NCBI RefSeq assembly: GCF_000252955.1
Contig: NC_014228.1
Location: forward strand, 4,368,591-4,432,590
DNA from: Xenorhabdus nematophila ATCC 19061
Lineage (GTDB): Bacteria; Pseudomonadota; Gammaproteobacteria; Enterobacterales; Enterobacteriaceae
Length of the DNA stretch: 64,000 nt
Direction: 5' to 3'
Part shown: piece after piece, positions 1 through 9,176 of the stretch
How the letters are laid out: each line of letters opens with the position of its first letter
Position numbering within the stretch: position 1 is the stretch's first letter
Notes under the pieces: generated by a model
The model's input: the letters and a program-made list of their open reading frames with translations, nothing else
Database searches by the model: none
What the model was told of the DNA's origin: nothing
Translations under genes and position numbers: made by a program

Positions 1-135
1 TTTCTCTTCTTACATAGTTTATTTATTTTTTCATAAAGTATGAATTTTGCCTTATTTACGCCGACTGCTTTCCCATCTTGCATTTTACTTTTTAACTCTG
101 CAAATTCTGCCGATGCGGAGATAATGAAATGGACA
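1..135 (-). CDS. Possible partial coding frame interrupted by group II intron
   Basis: On the minus strand one frame is open from the intron edge to the window edge (about 44 codons). It encodes a lysine-rich, helical-looking stretch containing AEFAELKSKMQDGKAVG and ending in a basic KKR segment. I do not recognise the family. The intron at 136 would have inserted antisense into this gene, and no matching continuation was found beyond the intron. The frame could be chance; the even amino-acid composition is the only support. Confidence 0.3.
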
Positions 136-2050
136 GTGCGCTGGGCAAAACTGCCCTGTTTCTTGCGGGTGAAAGTCCCGTCGTAGAAAGGGATTAGCCA
201 GAACACTACGTAGCGAGTCTTGCATTTCCGGCGGTAACAAGGGAGATGAAGCGTAGACAGCGAAACATTCGAGCCGAAACCAACAGGTGAACGTGATAGC
301 GCCGAAATTCATTAAGTCGTGTGTGCCGATAGTTTTGTCCAGCTAGCAGGCAACAGCGTCTGAATGGTCATACTGGTGAACTTCCCAGCCAGAAGCGCAC
401 ACCGGAGCCGCAGGCGTCGGCGAGCTTGTAGAGAACAGAGCGGAACCCAGGAAATCCTGATGCTTCTCAAAGGAATGAGTATTTCGGGCACAAGTGCCAA
501 AACACAAGGCCTGAGAAACGGGTATCAGGAAGTCGGAGCCAGTCATAGTAGTGATGAAACGAGTAATGATCGCGGAGCGAAGGGCGGGCAGACAGATCGA
601 ACGTGAGAGGGCAACAATGACCGTACACAGCAACGACGGAGTATCATGGTTAACAAAACTTGAGCGTATAAGCAAGAAATCAGCAGATAACAAGCAGCGG
701 GTGTCCAACAACTTAGGACATTTGCTGAATGTTGATATGCTGAAAGAGCAATTCCTGCGGCTTGACGGGAATAAAGCGGTAGGTATTGATCGCATGACAA
801 AAGCCGCTTACGGTGAACATCTTGATGGGAATATTCACAATCTTATCCTGCGAATACGCAGAGGGACGTACCACCCGAAAGCAGCTCGGATCACTGAAAT
901 TCCAAAAGAGGACGGCAGTAAACGGCCTTTAGCCATTTCGTGCACAGAGGACAAACTTATCCAGCTTGCAGTCAGTGATATCCTCAGCCGGATTTATGAA
1001 CCGTTGTTTATGCCCTGCTCCTGCGGTTTCCGGCCGGGACTAAATTGTCATGCGGCATTAAAGGCACTACAGCAGCAAACCTACCGTAACGGGAAGGGTG
1101 CCGTAGTGGAAATTGATATCCGAAAGTATTTCAACATGATACCTCATGATGAGTTAATGAATATACTTCGGCAGAAAATATCAGATCGCCGTTTCCTCAG
1201 ATTGATCGAGGTATTAATCACGGCACCCGTCATAGTGGATAAAGAGACATCCCGCAATGTGCGCGGGTGTCCGCAAGGTTCAATTCTGTCACCGGTATTG
1301 GCCAATATCTACCTGCATCATGTAATAGATGAATGATTTGATGAAATCAGCCACTCTCATATTCATGGTCGGGCAGAGATGGTGAGGTATGCCGATGACA
1401 GGGTATTTACCTTTCAATATTCCAGCGAAGCTAAACGCTTTTACAAGGCTCTACCCAAAAGACTGAATAAATTTGGTCTTGAGCGGTACAGTGACAAATC
1501 GCCGCTAATTCCGGCGGGACACATCGCAGCACTGAGAGCCAGTCAGTCGGGCAGACGCCTGCCAGCGTTTAACTTTCTGGGGTTTACCTGCTATTGGGGG
1601 AAAGCGCGAAAAGGTTTCTGGCGACTGAAGTTCAGCAGCCGGAAAGACCGTTTTGCAGCCAAATTGAAGGGACTCAGGGACTTCCTTTGGAAAAATCTGA
1701 ATACAACCGACAAAAGGCTCATCCTGAATACCGTCATCAGAGTCATCAGAGGCTGGATAAATTATCACGGTATTTCTGATAACCAGAGACGAATCGGGCA
1801 GTTTATCTACCAAAGTACGCGAATAATCTATCGATGGTTCAACCGTCAAGGAGGACATCGCCGACTGACGTGGAAGAAGCTGAATCTGATCTTGAAAATG
1901 CTGGGTTATCCGTCTAGATGGAAAACACATTCAATGTTCAATTCTCGCTGAATATGTGTGTGGGGACACAGATCTGTCGGGAGCCGGATGCGGTAGTTCC
2001 GCACGTCCGGTTCTGCGGAGGGGGTTGTCTGGGTGACCGGACAGATCTAC
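136..2050 (+). mobile_element. Group II intron 1
   Basis: A retroelement that self-splices as RNA and moves with the help of its encoded reverse transcriptase. The 5' end matches the GUGYG consensus (GTGCG at 136-140). A typical domain V hairpin lies at 1981-2013 (GAGCCGG...CCGGTTC), followed by a domain VI-like hairpin near 2023-2044. The 3' end is approximate, within a few bases of 2050. Bases 141-616 hold no gene and correspond to structured intron RNA domains I-IV. The maturase is interrupted by a stop codon, so mobility is probably lost unless supplied in trans. Confidence 0.85.
617..1951 (+). pseudogene. Group II intron reverse transcriptase/maturase with in-frame TGA
   Basis: Intron-encoded reverse transcriptase and maturase, about 444 residues if read through. 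The ATG at 617 follows a GAGAGG Shine-Dalgarno sequence. The fingers and palm include EIDIRKYFNMIP, the GCPQGSILSPVLANIYLHHV segment and the catalytic RYADD box (about codons 256-260). The thumb/X maturase domain follows, with GWINYHG. An in-frame TGA at 1334-1336 falls in DE-stop-FDE, where relatives usually have tryptophan (DEWFDE), so a single TGG to TGA change splits the protein just before the catalytic box. No HNH endonuclease domain is evident. The same kind of change occurs in the second intron of this window. Confidence 0.88.
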
Positions 2051-2119
2051 TCACCCCGCCCCAAAACGGCTTCCGTGAGCCATGCTGAATACATCAGCAA
2101 AAAGATGAAGAGGTGTCCA

Positions 2120-3104
2120 ATGGAACAAGTTATCGGAATTGACCTGGCAAAGCGAGTGTTTCAATTACATATTGCGTCTCCGCTTGGAAAAATGATGAAA
2201 AATACGGTGGTCTCGCGCGATAAACTGACGGCTTTCCTTGCTCAACAACCCCCTTCAAAAATCGTGATAGAAGCGTGTGGCAGCGCAAATTACTGGAGCT
2301 GCCAATTTAAACGCTTTGGTCATGAGGTGAAGCAAATCAGCCCCCAATATGTCGCCCCGTTCAGAATGGGCAGCAAGAATGATCAAAATGATGCCGCCGC
2401 GATTGTGGAAGCAGACAGTCGCCCGGGAATGCGTTATGTCCCGGAAAAAACGCAGGAGCAACAGGATATTCAGTGTTTGCACCGGGTCCGCCAGCGACTC
2501 ATGAAAAACAGAACGGCACTGATTAATCAAATCCGGGGACAGGGCTTAGAATATGGCATTGCCATCCCGGAAAGCGCCCACAAGGTTGAGCAATGTTTGC
2601 CTGACCATCTGGAAAACGCGGAAAATGACCTGACGCCATTGAGCCGTGAATTATTTCAGGAACTCTTGCGTGAACTCAAAGAACAACAGCAGCGCCTGAA
2701 AGTGCCGGATAAACGCCTCGACCATTTGAATGCCCAAGAGGAAGATAGTCGCCGTTTGTTGACGCTGCCGGGGATTGGTCCACTGGGGGCATCTGCTTTG
2801 ATGATAGCGCTGGGCGACAGTACGGATTTCAAAAATGGCCGCCATTTTGCCAGCTATCTGGGGCTGGTGCCAAGAGAGCATAGCAGTGGTGGCAAAGTCA
2901 GGTTATTGGGGATCACGAAACGCGGGGGATAGCTACTTGCGTGGAATACTGATCCACGGAGCCCGCTCAGTGGCTTATCGGGTGCAAAAACTTCCCGATG
3001 AACGATGTAATGGGTTGCAACGTTGGTTAAAAGGTGTGATAACCCGTAGCGGATTCAATAAGGCGGCAGTAGCGCTAGCAAATAAAAATGCCCGAATCGC
3101 GTAG
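2120..3104 (+). pseudogene. IS110-family transposase, frameshifted
   Basis: Site-specific DEDD transposase of the IS110 family. The ATG at 2120 has an upstream GAAGAGG. The RuvC-like N-terminal domain shows GIDLAKRVFQLH, VIEACGS and KNDQNDAAA, supplying the acidic residues. The C-terminal transposase-20 domain has LPGIGPLGASALMIALGD, followed by the serine region HGARSVAYR. The frame breaks in a G5 run at 2924-2928: with one G fewer the protein continues as TKRGDSYLRGILIHGARS to the TAG at 3104. It lies directly downstream of intron 1. Element ends were not resolved. Confidence 0.9.
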
Positions 3105-3366
3105 GCACTGGTCAACCAACAATCGAGTTATGAAGTGCGATAAGTCACTCTCTATGTAGCAAAAGTTCATAATTTGTGTAATTGACAGGTAGTACCGACT
3201 CTCTGTGAACCTGGTAACCCGATCAGTCTATCGAGACTGTTGAATTAATGAGGACAGAGAGTGCGGATTTTCATCAGGACTCGTTGAAGCCGAATATATG
3301 CTTGCGACTACGTTGTCAGAAAAATTTACTCACCCACTTGAATTAAGTCGGTGTCCATATATCGGG
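3105..3366. other. Gene-free stretch after IS110
   Basis: No convincing coding frame, RNA or terminator was found here. It probably contains the IS110 3' end, which lacks clear terminal inverted repeats in this family, and the downstream flank of the phenicol exporter gene. Confidence 0.4.
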
Positions 3367-4560
3367 TTAATCAGGAACTTTTTTAAAACCGAAGAATCCA
3401 CAAATATTTATCAAACACATTAACCAAGCATAAAATATTAACGACCACGGGTTATCGTTGCCAAAAACAAGGACCATCCCCGTTCCAATGCCGCTAACCA
3501 CCAGACCTTGGACTCCGAAATACAGCGCAACCGCCGTACCCGCCATATCATCAAATTCTCGAAGGGCACCGTTGGCGGTGATTGAAACGAGCATGACGAT
3601 ACCTACAGCTATCACCCACATCGGCACCACGAATGTAGCAAACTGTGGTTCACCCAGTACGGAGCAGACCGCCAGAATCCCCGAGCCTAGCGCTATTAGC
3701 GTAGTACCTCGAACAAAGCATCCCTGTATTCCCCAGCGCCCTACGAACCAGCCCGAGAATCGAGCGGTAATTATCATTATCACCGCAACTGTGGAGAACG
3801 TAAAACTGAACCCTAATTGAGAAAAGCCTGCCCCCTCGATCAGCACGCGAGGAGCAATAGAAAAGAAAACAAAAAAAGACCCCATGGCCGTGCTGAAGCC
3901 AAGGGTATAAACCCAAAACGAACTACTTGCCAATATAGAAGCGAATGTAGACTCCGAGGCCTTAATGGAACACCATCGTGTCTCATGCCATTTTGGCCAA
4001 GCACGAAGGAGCGATAGCAAGCCCGCTAGACCTAGCATATAAAAAATCGAGCGCCATCCCCAATTGACTGCAAGGGTCGCGCCTATAATTGGCCCGATCG
4101 CAGGAACAAAGGCAAGAATCGAACTAAGCAACCCATAAATAGTGCTACTTTCGGGTCTATTTCCATATACATCTCGGATAGTCGAAAACACCCCAACAAG
4201 CGCGGCGGAAGCACCCAAAGCCTGGATAACCCTAAGAGCTAAAAATAAGTCACCACGATTCACCATTGCAATGCAGAACGACGTCATGGTAAACGCAGCG
4301 GCTCCGCCAAGCACCACGGGCCTTCTACCGATACGATCAGATAATGGCCCAAAGATCAATTGCCCGAGCCCGAGGATGAGAATGTATAAACTCAAGCTGA
4401 GCTGAACCACTAAGGTGGATGTATTCAGATCCGCAGGCATATGAGGCACCACAGGCAAATATACATCCATAGCAAGCGAAGCTAACAAATCAAATGGAAC
4501 CATCAGCGCAAGCGCTGCCGGCAAGGAGTATCCCCAAGGAGGAATATTTTGATTAGACAT
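3367..4560 (-). CDS. floR-like: FloR/CmlA-type phenicol efflux transporter (MFS)
   Basis: Inner-membrane drug:proton antiporter of the DHA1 major facilitator group, predicted to export chloramphenicol and possibly florfenicol. The 397 residues form 12 hydrophobic segments. MFS motif A, GPLSDRIGRRP, is at 71-81, and RVIQALGASA is at 110-119. The start resembles FloR closely (YSLPAALALMVPFDLLASLA), and acidic and basic residues corresponding to FloR D23 and R109 fall at D24 and R110. The C-terminal half keeps SFFVFFSIAPRVLIEGAG and REFDDMAGTAVALYF. The gene has its own promoter and a leader ORF upstream. A Tn3 transposase remnant lies next door, which suggests it arrived on a transposon. It is diverged from clinical floR, so the substrate range is inferred. 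Confidence 0.85.
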   Translation of the reverse strand: MSNQNIPPWGYSLPAALALMVPFDLLASLAMDVYLPVVPHMPADLNTSTLVVQLSLSLYILILGLGQLIFGPLSDRIGRRPVVLGGAAAFTMTSFCIAMVNRGDLFLALRVIQALGASAALVGVFSTIRDVYGNRPESSTIYGLLSSILAFVPAIGPIIGATLAVNWGWRSIFYMLGLAGLLSLLRAWPKWHETRWCSIKASESTFASILASSSFWVYTLGFSTAMGSFFVFFSIAPRVLIEGAGFSQLGFSFTFSTVAVIMIITARFSGWFVGRWGIQGCFVRGTTLIALGSGILAVCSVLGEPQFATFVVPMWVIAVGIVMLVSITANGALREFDDMAGTAVALYFGVQGLVVSGIGTGMVLVFGNDNPWSLIFYAWLMCLINICGFFGFKKVPD

Positions 4561-4616
4561 AACATCAATCCACTAGTATTGATATTAAATAGCGGTCACT
4601 GACTCATAAATAAATA

Positions 4617-4685
4617 TTAAGAGATCGCCGCAACCGCTCCACAAGCCGTTGCGGCGTAATTTTCTGTCTGCGGACCTGATCCCAT
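4617..4685 (-). CDS. Possible attenuator leader peptide upstream of phenicol exporter
   Basis: A 22-codon frame starting ATG-GGA-TCA and ending ATC-TCT-TAA lies 56 bases before the exporter start. It is preceded by GAGAAGG (4691-4697) with a five-base spacer, a better ribosome site than that of the exporter itself. Codons 10-20 run through a stable hairpin. Inducible phenicol genes such as cmlA and cat are known to use a leader peptide on which a drug-stalled ribosome rearranges a hairpin. This role is inferred here from position and structure. The encoded peptide itself is not recognised. Confidence 0.5.
   Translation of the reverse strand: MGSGPQTENYAATACGAVAAIS
4626..4656 (-). promoter_or_regulatory. 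Leader hairpin before phenicol exporter
   Basis: Perfect 9-bp inverted repeat CGCCGCAAC/GTTGCGGCG with a 13-base loop that can itself form three more pairs (GCT/AGC). It lies wholly inside the leader ORF on the exporter transcript. It is not followed by a U-run, which argues against a simple terminator. It is too far from the exporter start to mask that ribosome site directly, so any control would need alternative pairing. Confidence 0.55.
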
Positions 4686-4733
4686 GTTAGCCTTCTCGAA
4701 AGTCATATCGTGCGCAGGTTGGTAAGCGTGTAA

Positions 4734-4761
4734 TTGATACTACACTCTGTGAAAATGTCAA
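4734..4761 (-). promoter_or_regulatory. Sigma70-type promoter of phenicol exporter
   Basis: On the minus strand, TTGACA (4756-4761) and TATCAA (4734-4739) are separated by 16 bases and lie about 50 bases upstream of the leader peptide start. The -35 is a perfect consensus match and the -10 matches four of six. It is the only good promoter seen upstream of the exporter. Confidence 0.55.
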
Positions 4762-4856
4762 GTAAATCTCCCAGCCTCAAAAATCTTGGGCAGTAGGGCG
4801 GACAACTATTTCATTGACATCTACATCAGAAGATGGTCTTCCCCACCCTGTAAGCG

Positions 4857-5057
4857 ATACTCTATTACAACTCCGCGATCCTGTCATGGCTGCTGGAGCG
4901 GCTGGAAGCAGAAAGTAACGCCAAAGGCATTGAGTCCCTGGCCCGGATATCGCCGGTGGCCTGGCAGCATATTTTGCTGAACGGGCATTACACCTTCCAG
5001 AACAGTAATGAAATTATTGACCTGGATACACTGGTTGCTGGTCTGAAATTAAGCTGA
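4857..5057 (+). pseudogene. tnpA: Tn3-family transposase C-terminal remnant
   Basis: Sixty-six codons ending in TGA at 5055-5057 match the C-terminal end of Tn3-family TnpA. The stretch reads LYYNSAILSWLLERLE, then ARISPVAWQHILLNGHYTF, and ends LDTLVAGLKLS. The rest of the roughly 1000-residue protein is missing. The break upstream is near 4856, close to the exporter promoter. It indicates that a Tn3-like transposon once lay here and may have carried the phenicol exporter. Confidence 0.85.
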
Positions 5058-5083
5058 CGGAAAAATCTGGGGTTCCGGCGTAG

Positions 5084-6945
5084 GTGTGCCACGAATGACC
5101 CTGTGGCAAAGAAGGGTGCAATGCTGTGCGAGAGATGAGGGTCGGCCCCTCGGAGGCGGTGTCCAGACGCCGCCTTCAAACTACCCTGAGCTGCTGCCGT
5201 TAAGAGCGGTGGTGGTGAGCGTCAGGGAAAAGGCGCAGTCAGATGCGTCATGTATGTGTTGTGAAGATGAACGAGAGTGAACTGTAGATGCAGTGTCGAA
5301 AGGAACAAGATGATGTCAAAAGCGCGTTTTCTAAGCGGCGTGTGATAAGTCCAGCGGCTATCTGGTTACTGGCTGGACGGCATCCGGCATATAGACAGCA
5401 TGAGCACAACACAGGCTCTGGCATGGAACGTGGGAACCTGTCGTCCCGATGCGAAGGGAGCGGCGTCGAGCAGAAACCCTGCGAGCGCCTGAGTACCAAT
5501 GCGGGGCACAGGGGCAGATGGTTCCGTAGTAGTGATGAAGCGCCTGTAATGGGCGTGGAGCGAAGGGGGCCAGCCGTTGGGGCTGTATTACAGGTCAACC
5601 GCGTAAGCGGGAGGAACCTGTGAGCCAGTCCAAATCGTTTGCGTTATCCAGACAGGCTGTCTGGAGAGCGTATAAGAAGGTAAAAGCCAACAAAGGCAGC
5701 GCTGGAATCGATGGTCAATCGATTGAGGAATTTGACAAGAACCTCGCGGGGAACTTGTACAAACTCTGGAACAGAATGGCCTCGGGCAGTTATATGCCGC
5801 CAGCGGTTCGGCGTGTTGAGATACCCAAGGCGACGGGGGGAACGAGACCATTGGGGATACCCACGGTAGCGGATCGCATCGCGCAGATGGTGGTCAAAGA
5901 CAGGCTGGAGCCGATTCTGGAGCCACAATTCCACGTTGACTCCTATGGCTACCGCCCGCACAAATCTGCGCACGATGCCCTGAGAGTAGCCCGGCAACGA
6001 TGCTGGCGCACTGACTGGGTGCTGGACGTGGACATCAAGAGATTCTTCGATAACATCGATCATGAACTCCTGATGAGAGCGGTGCGCAGGCATACGGATT
6101 GCAGATGGGTGCTGCTCTACATTGAGCGATGGCTAACCGCGTCGGTGTACATGCCGGATGGAACGGTGCAGATAAGGGACAAGGGGACGCCTCAGGGAGG
6201 GGTCGTTAGTCCGTTGCTGGCCAATCTGTTCCTGCATTATGCATTCGATATGTGGATGAAACGGGAATTCCCCGTCGTCCGGTTTGAGCGGTACGCTGAT
6301 GATATAGTCATCCACTGCAAGAGTCATGCGCAGGCAATGATGTTGCGTGGCAAGCTCAGAAAGCGTCTGGCTGAGTGTAAGCTGGAGATGAGTCCGGGTA
6401 AGACGAAAGTTGTCTACTGCAAGGACAGGGAAAGAACGGAGGCATATCCTGAAATCAGCTTCGACTTTTTGGGCTACACGTTCAGGCCAAGAAAGTCGGT
6501 CTCGAAAGAAGGAGAGCTATTGGTGAATTTCCTGCCAGCAATGAGCACCAGAGCTGCGAAGGCAATCCGACAGACAGTACGGGGCTGGGATTTGAGTCAC
6601 AAAACACCGCTGTCGTTGGAAGTCATGGCACGATGGCTCAACCCCATGTTACGAGGCTGGGTTAAGTACTATGGGCGCTTTTATCGGTCAGCAATGGACT
6701 GTGTAGCCAGTCATGTAGATCTGCACCTTGCTAAATAGGTTACCCGCAAATATAAGCGGGTACACGGTAGTCTGGTTCAGGCGTATGAATGGTTAGGCAG
6801 GATACGGAGCGTTAAGCCCGGTCTGTTTGCACACTGGGAAACTTGTACGCGGCGCGAACGGTCAACGACAAGAGCCGGATGACGGGAGACTGTCACGTCC
6901 GGTTCCGTGGGAGCGCAGGGGGGAAGTTCCCTTGCGCGACCCGAT
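5084..6945 (+). mobile_element. Group II intron 2
   Basis: A second, distinct group II intron. The 5' end fits GUGYG (GTGTG at 5084). Domain V is at 6872-6905 (GAGCCGG...CCGGTTC), and a domain VI hairpin at about 6913-6937 is followed by an unpaired A at 6939. A 3' end at 6945 leaves the usual spacing to the branch A and ends in AT. Bases 5089-5619 carry only structured intron RNA. The 5' flank is the Tn3 remnant and the 3' flank is a transporter fragment, so the insertion site sits at a rearrangement junction. Confidence 0.85.
5620..6882 (+). pseudogene. ltrA-like: Group II intron reverse transcriptase/maturase with in-frame TAG
   Basis: Reverse transcriptase-maturase of about 420 residues when read through. 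It starts at GTG 5620 behind GGGAGG. The RT domain has VLDVDIKRFFDNIDH, KGTPQGGVVSPLLANLFLHY and the catalytic FERYADDIV. The maturase domain has LRGWVKYYGRF. A TAG at 6736-6738 interrupts HLAK-stop-VTRKYKR, where relatives have tryptophan (KWVMRKYKR). Beyond it the same frame stays open for 47 more codons (GLFAHWETCTRR...) to the TGA at 6880-6882. The truncated product keeps the RT core but loses the distal maturase and DNA-binding part. Confidence 0.9.
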
Positions 6946-7237
6946 AACCCCGTACTGGTGGGCAGGATGTACGGTAATATTCAGCATTGCGGAGGCCATT
7001 CTGTTACCCAATTTGAGCATTTTGCTCGATCGCCTTGCGCCGGAACGCTATCGAGGGGCTTATTTAGGCACCTCAACGCTGGTCGTGCTCGGCCTGTCTT
7101 TGGGGCCTTTTGTAGGCGGAGCGCTCTTAGAGTGGTCGGGTAAGGGGGTGTTCGTCATGATGGCGCTGTTTTGCCTGTGTATTGCCGTTTTGATGCTGAT
7201 AAATAAGCAAAAAATAAAACTCAGACTGAGAGAATAG
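6946..7237 (+). pseudogene. MFS transporter C-terminal fragment
   Basis: From the intron edge a frame encodes the last four transmembrane helices or so of a major facilitator transporter. It includes IFSIAEAILLPNLSILLDRL, then ERYRGAYLGTSTLVVLGLSL, and ends with a basic cytoplasmic tail. The pattern resembles the MdtH-type drug transporters. The N-terminal two thirds are missing, replaced by intron 2, so no function is expected. Its stop codon lies three bases before ygfF, which suggests the two were once co-transcribed. Confidence 0.75.
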
Positions 7238-7240
7238 AAC

Positions 7241-7990
7241 ATGAACGATAAAATTACCCTGATCACTGGCGGCGATCGCGGAATCGGCCGGGCAACCGCC
7301 CTCTATTTGGCAAGCAAGGGGCATAAAATTTGCGTTGGGTATCGAGTACGTGAAGCCAATGCACGCGAAGTCGTAGAACGGATCCGCCATGCCGGTGGGG
7401 AAGCCATCGCCATACAAGCTGACATCTCCCAGGAAGAGCAAATTGTGGCATTATTTAAACAGATAGATAAAGATCTTGGCCCCATTTCCGGATTGGTAAA
7501 CAATGCCGGAATGCTGATGCCTCAAGCGTCAATCGAACAACTGAACGCACAGCGCTTGGCTATCCTATTTGCTACCAATGTCAGCGGAAGTTTCATCTGC
7601 GCGCGAGAAGCGATTAAACGCATGGCTTTTCGCCATGGTGGCCAAGGCGGTGTCATCGTGAACGTATCTTCCGCAGCATCACGCCTTGGCGCACCACACG
7701 AATATGTGGATTATGCCGCCTCAAAAGGCGCGATTGATACCCTGACCATCGGTTTGTCTTTAGAAGTCGCTGGCCAAGGCATCCGTGTTAATGCCGTTCG
7801 TCCCGGGTTTATTTATACCGACATGCATGCTGACGGTGGCGAAGCCGCACGAGTCGATCGAGTTAAAGACGACTTGCCGATGAAGCGCGGTGGTCAACCG
7901 GAAGAAGTAGCTCAAGCTATAGCATGGTTATTATCCGATGAGGCTTCATATGTAACAGGGAGCTTTATCGAATTGGCCGGGGGAAAATGA
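7241..7990 (+). CDS. ygfF: SDR-family NAD(P)-dependent oxidoreductase YgfF
   Basis: Classical short-chain dehydrogenase of 249 residues in the cytoplasm. The substrate is unknown. The Rossmann motif TGGDRGIG is at 9-16, NNAG at 87-90, the catalytic serine pair in NVSSAAS at about 143-144, and Tyr158-Lys162 in YVDYAASKG. The C-terminal half matches the YgfF type (IRVNAVRPGFIYTDMHADGG and SFIELAGGK). It starts at ATG 7241, three bases after the transporter fragment, and has probably lost its original promoter to the intron insertion. Confidence 0.88.
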   Translation: MNDKITLITGGDRGIGRATALYLASKGHKICVGYRVREANAREVVERIRHAGGEAIAIQADISQEEQIVALFKQIDKDLGPISGLVNNAGMLMPQASIEQLNAQRLAILFATNVSGSFICAREAIKRMAFRHGGQGGVIVNVSSAASRLGAPHEYVDYAASKGAIDTLTIGLSLEVAGQGIRVNAVRPGFIYTDMHADGGEAARVDRVKDDLPMKRGGQPEEVAQAIAWLLSDEASYVTGSFIELAGGK

Positions 7991-8110
7991 GGGCATAACA
8001 ATAATATACAAGGTAGATAACCCAGCAATGCGCAGATGGCAGCGCATCCCCCCTCGCGGTCCGCAAATAGCCCGTTCACCGTTGCTAGGCTATTGGATGA
8101 TGAACATAAG

Positions 8111-8144
8111 CACGCCGTTGGCGTGAGCATCGCGGCAACGCCGC
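8111..8144. repeat. Paired hairpins at probable IS91 terminus
   Basis: Two short perfect inverted repeats lie in tandem 45-78 bases before the IS91 transposase start: CACGCC/GGCGTG (8111-8125) and GCGGC/GCCGC (8132-8144). IS91-type elements carry subterminal palindromes used in rolling-circle transposition, so this is probably one terminus. The rest of 7991-8188 shows no gene. Confidence 0.45.
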
Positions 8145-9176
8145 TCTATTTCTAGGCAACCCCCTTCTCATCTTTTATACTCTGCTCCATGTATATTCCC
8201 AGACCCACTAAATTGCTATTTCAATATGACGACGGATGGAACTGCTTCATCGAAAATAACCACGTCGATGAATGGCAGATACTCAGCGTCGAAAAAATGC
8301 TCGCCTGCGGCACTTGCGCTATGTGCGTTCGCCGTTACTGCTGCTCATCTCCCGATTGCTCACATTCACGCTTCTTCTGCCAAAGCTGTAAATCCAAAGC
8401 CTGTAGTGCTTGTGGGATGAAAAGCACTGAACAATGGATTGCCGAGCAGCGTCATATTTTGCCTGATTGCGAATGGCAACATATCACTCTTACCATGCCC
8501 CATCTCCTTTGGCCTTTTTTCAACAACAACAGGGCCTTACTCAACCAACTCTTTCGCTGTGCAACCCGTGCCATGCTCAAACACGCATTGCGCCGAGGCC
8601 TCGAAATCGGTATCTTTTGCGCACTGCATACCTACGGTCGCCAACTCAATCAACATCCGCATATTCATTTATCGGTGACCCGAGGTGGACTCACCGAGTA
8701 CGACACCTGGAAGCCCATTTTCTTTAAAAAGAAAGACGTCGAAAAAGTCTGGCGCAGTGCGGTTATTCGACTCCTTCGCGACGCTTATTTTCAACTACAG
8801 CCCAACACATTACTCGGCTTCGGGCACATTCGCGATTATCCGACGTGGTGCCGTTACCTCAATGCCCAGTTTCAGCGTTATTGGAAGCTGCATTTTGCCA
8901 AAAAGACCCGTGGCGCTTGGCACAACGTGAAATATTTGGGGCGTTACCTTAAACGCCCACCTATCTCGGCTTCTCAACTGAAACACTACAGCGGCGGCGC
9001 AGTGGTTCATCATTATTATGATCACCACAGCCAGCAACATCGGCGACAAATTTTATCCCAAGAAGAGATGATACGCCGCTATGTCAGCCATATCCCAGCT
9101 TGCCATTTTAAAATGATCCGCTATTACGGTTTTTTATCTAATCGTAAACGAGAAAGCTTATTAACCCGAATTCTGC

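Noticed and set aside
3367..4560. Bcr/CflA-type bicyclomycin transporter
   Set aside because: The N-terminal stretch and charged residues match FloR/CmlA more closely than Bcr.
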